NCBI RefSeq assembly: GCF_040545805.1
Contig: NZ_JBEPMO010000004.1
Span: 62,001 to 126,000 of the forward strand
Direction: 5' to 3'
Source of the DNA: Moheibacter stercoris
Lineage (GTDB): Bacteria > Bacteroidota > Bacteroidia > Flavobacteriales > Weeksellaceae
Length of the DNA stretch: 64,000 bases
This document shows positions 63,536 through 64,000 of this stretch, one piece after another. Every line of letters starts with the position of its first letter. The first letter of the stretch is position 1. The position numbers and the translations under genes were made by a program. The notes under the pieces are model-generated. The model did not search any database. It had not been told where the DNA came from and saw only the letters and a list, made by a program, of their open reading frames with translations.

Positions 63536-64000
63536 ATGTTTTTAGAGAACACCATTAATCACACCAAACAAAGTGGTTGGATTGAAGTAATCTGTGGCTC
63601 CATGTTTTCGGGCAAAACAGAAGAATTAATTCGACGAATCAATCGTGCAAAATTCGCCAAACAAAAAGTAGAAATCTTCAAACCTGCTTTGGATACAAGG
63701 TATGATGAAGTAGAAGTGGTTTCGCACAATCAAAATTCAGTTAACGCTACACCGGTAGAATCGGCTTATAACATTCTGATTTTGGCTGGAGAATCTGAGG
63801 TGGTGGGAATCGATGAGGCTCAATTTTTTGATGATGGAATCATTGAAGTTGCCAATCAATTGGCCAATGAAGGAAAACGCGTAATCATTGCCGGATTGGA
63901 CATGGATTTCAAAGGTAGACCTTTTGGACCGATGCCTTATTTAATGGCTACGGCTGAATATGTAACAAAAGTACATGCGATTTGTGTCAAAACCGGAAAC
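63536..64000 (+). CDS. tdk: Thymidine kinase, cut by the window edge
   Basis: 155 codons from the ATG to the right edge, no stop. P-loop GSMFSGKTEELIRR at about residues 21-34, then KPALDTRYDE, GIDEAQFFDD and the substrate-loop GLDMDFKGRPFGPM. It phosphorylates thymidine in nucleotide salvage. The last part, including the zinc-binding lid and the C-terminus, lies outside. Confidence 0.93.
   Translation, partial: MFLENTINHTKQSGWIEVICGSMFSGKTEELIRRINRAKFAKQKVEIFKPALDTRYDEVEVVSHNQNSVNATPVESAYNILILAGESEVVGIDEAQFFDDGIIEVANQLANEGKRVIIAGLDMDFKGRPFGPMPYLMATAEYVTKVHAICVKTGN

Overview
The window is AT-rich DNA from a member of the Bacteroidota, very probably order Flavobacteriales. The evidence is a complete flexirubin-type (aryl polyene plus dialkylresorcinol) pigment cluster, a type IX secretion C-terminal sorting domain, TAnnTTTG-type promoters, lipoproteins of Bacteroidetes style, and several Bacteroidetes-only protein families (DUF6515, DUF4374, DUF6909-like). 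A family-level guess such as Weeksellaceae is only inference. No rRNA, tRNA or CRISPR array was seen.

Bases 1-1500 hold two unrecognised secreted proteins that converge on a shared terminator. Bases 1508-27760 hold one pigment supercluster. A leftward arm (halogenase-like FAD enzyme, C45-type acyltransferase lipoprotein, AMP-forming ligase) diverges at 5701-5781 from a rightward arm of 26 tightly packed genes. The rightward arm supplies a starter (tyrosine ammonia-lyase). It extends it as a polyene on ACP using two ACPs, ketosynthases including a KS/chain-length-factor pair, FabG and hot-dog dehydratases. It builds the dialkylresorcinol half with DarA and two DarB paralogues, and probably joins the halves with one of several acyltransferases. 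It also carries export and envelope genes: an ABC exporter, LolA, an outer-membrane lipoprotein, an outer-membrane barrel, a polysaccharide deacetylase and a GT2-DUF2062 protein.

Bases 27762-30940 change character. After a DUF6515 protein comes a very AT-rich island with remnants of two polymorphic toxin (RHS-type) C-termini, each followed by its putative immunity gene, next to a cluster of palindromes. Bases 30943-37917 carry two different aconitases (AcnA/mitochondrial type and AcnB) and a DinB-family protein, separated by about 1 kb of tandem palindromic repeats and a second type of extragenic repeat.

Bases 38411-47130 are mostly housekeeping: an ECF sigma factor with its candidate anti-sigma partner, argininosuccinate lyase, a Zn/Cd-type P1B ATPase with a Fur-family regulator, a T9SS cargo protein, an SPFH protein and a SufT-like protein. 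Bases 47196-56284 form a divergent iron (xenosiderophore) uptake locus: a TonB-dependent receptor and DUF4374 lipoprotein read rightward. A secreted ankyrin protein, a DUF2271 protein with a flavinylation-type motif, a PepSY-flavodoxin-FNR membrane reductase and ApbE read leftward. They are separated by a promoter region with a near-perfect 20-bp palindrome. The layout resembles the Bacteroides Xus system with a flavinylated electron-transfer chain added.

The right end (56340-64000) holds a broken lipoprotein gene, Dxs, Dps, a NUMOD4/HNH-like protein, a DUF3109 protein, a large Bacteroidetes protein with a nucleoside-phosphorylase-like C-terminus, a small basic lipoprotein, an S1/P1 nuclease and the start of thymidine kinase.
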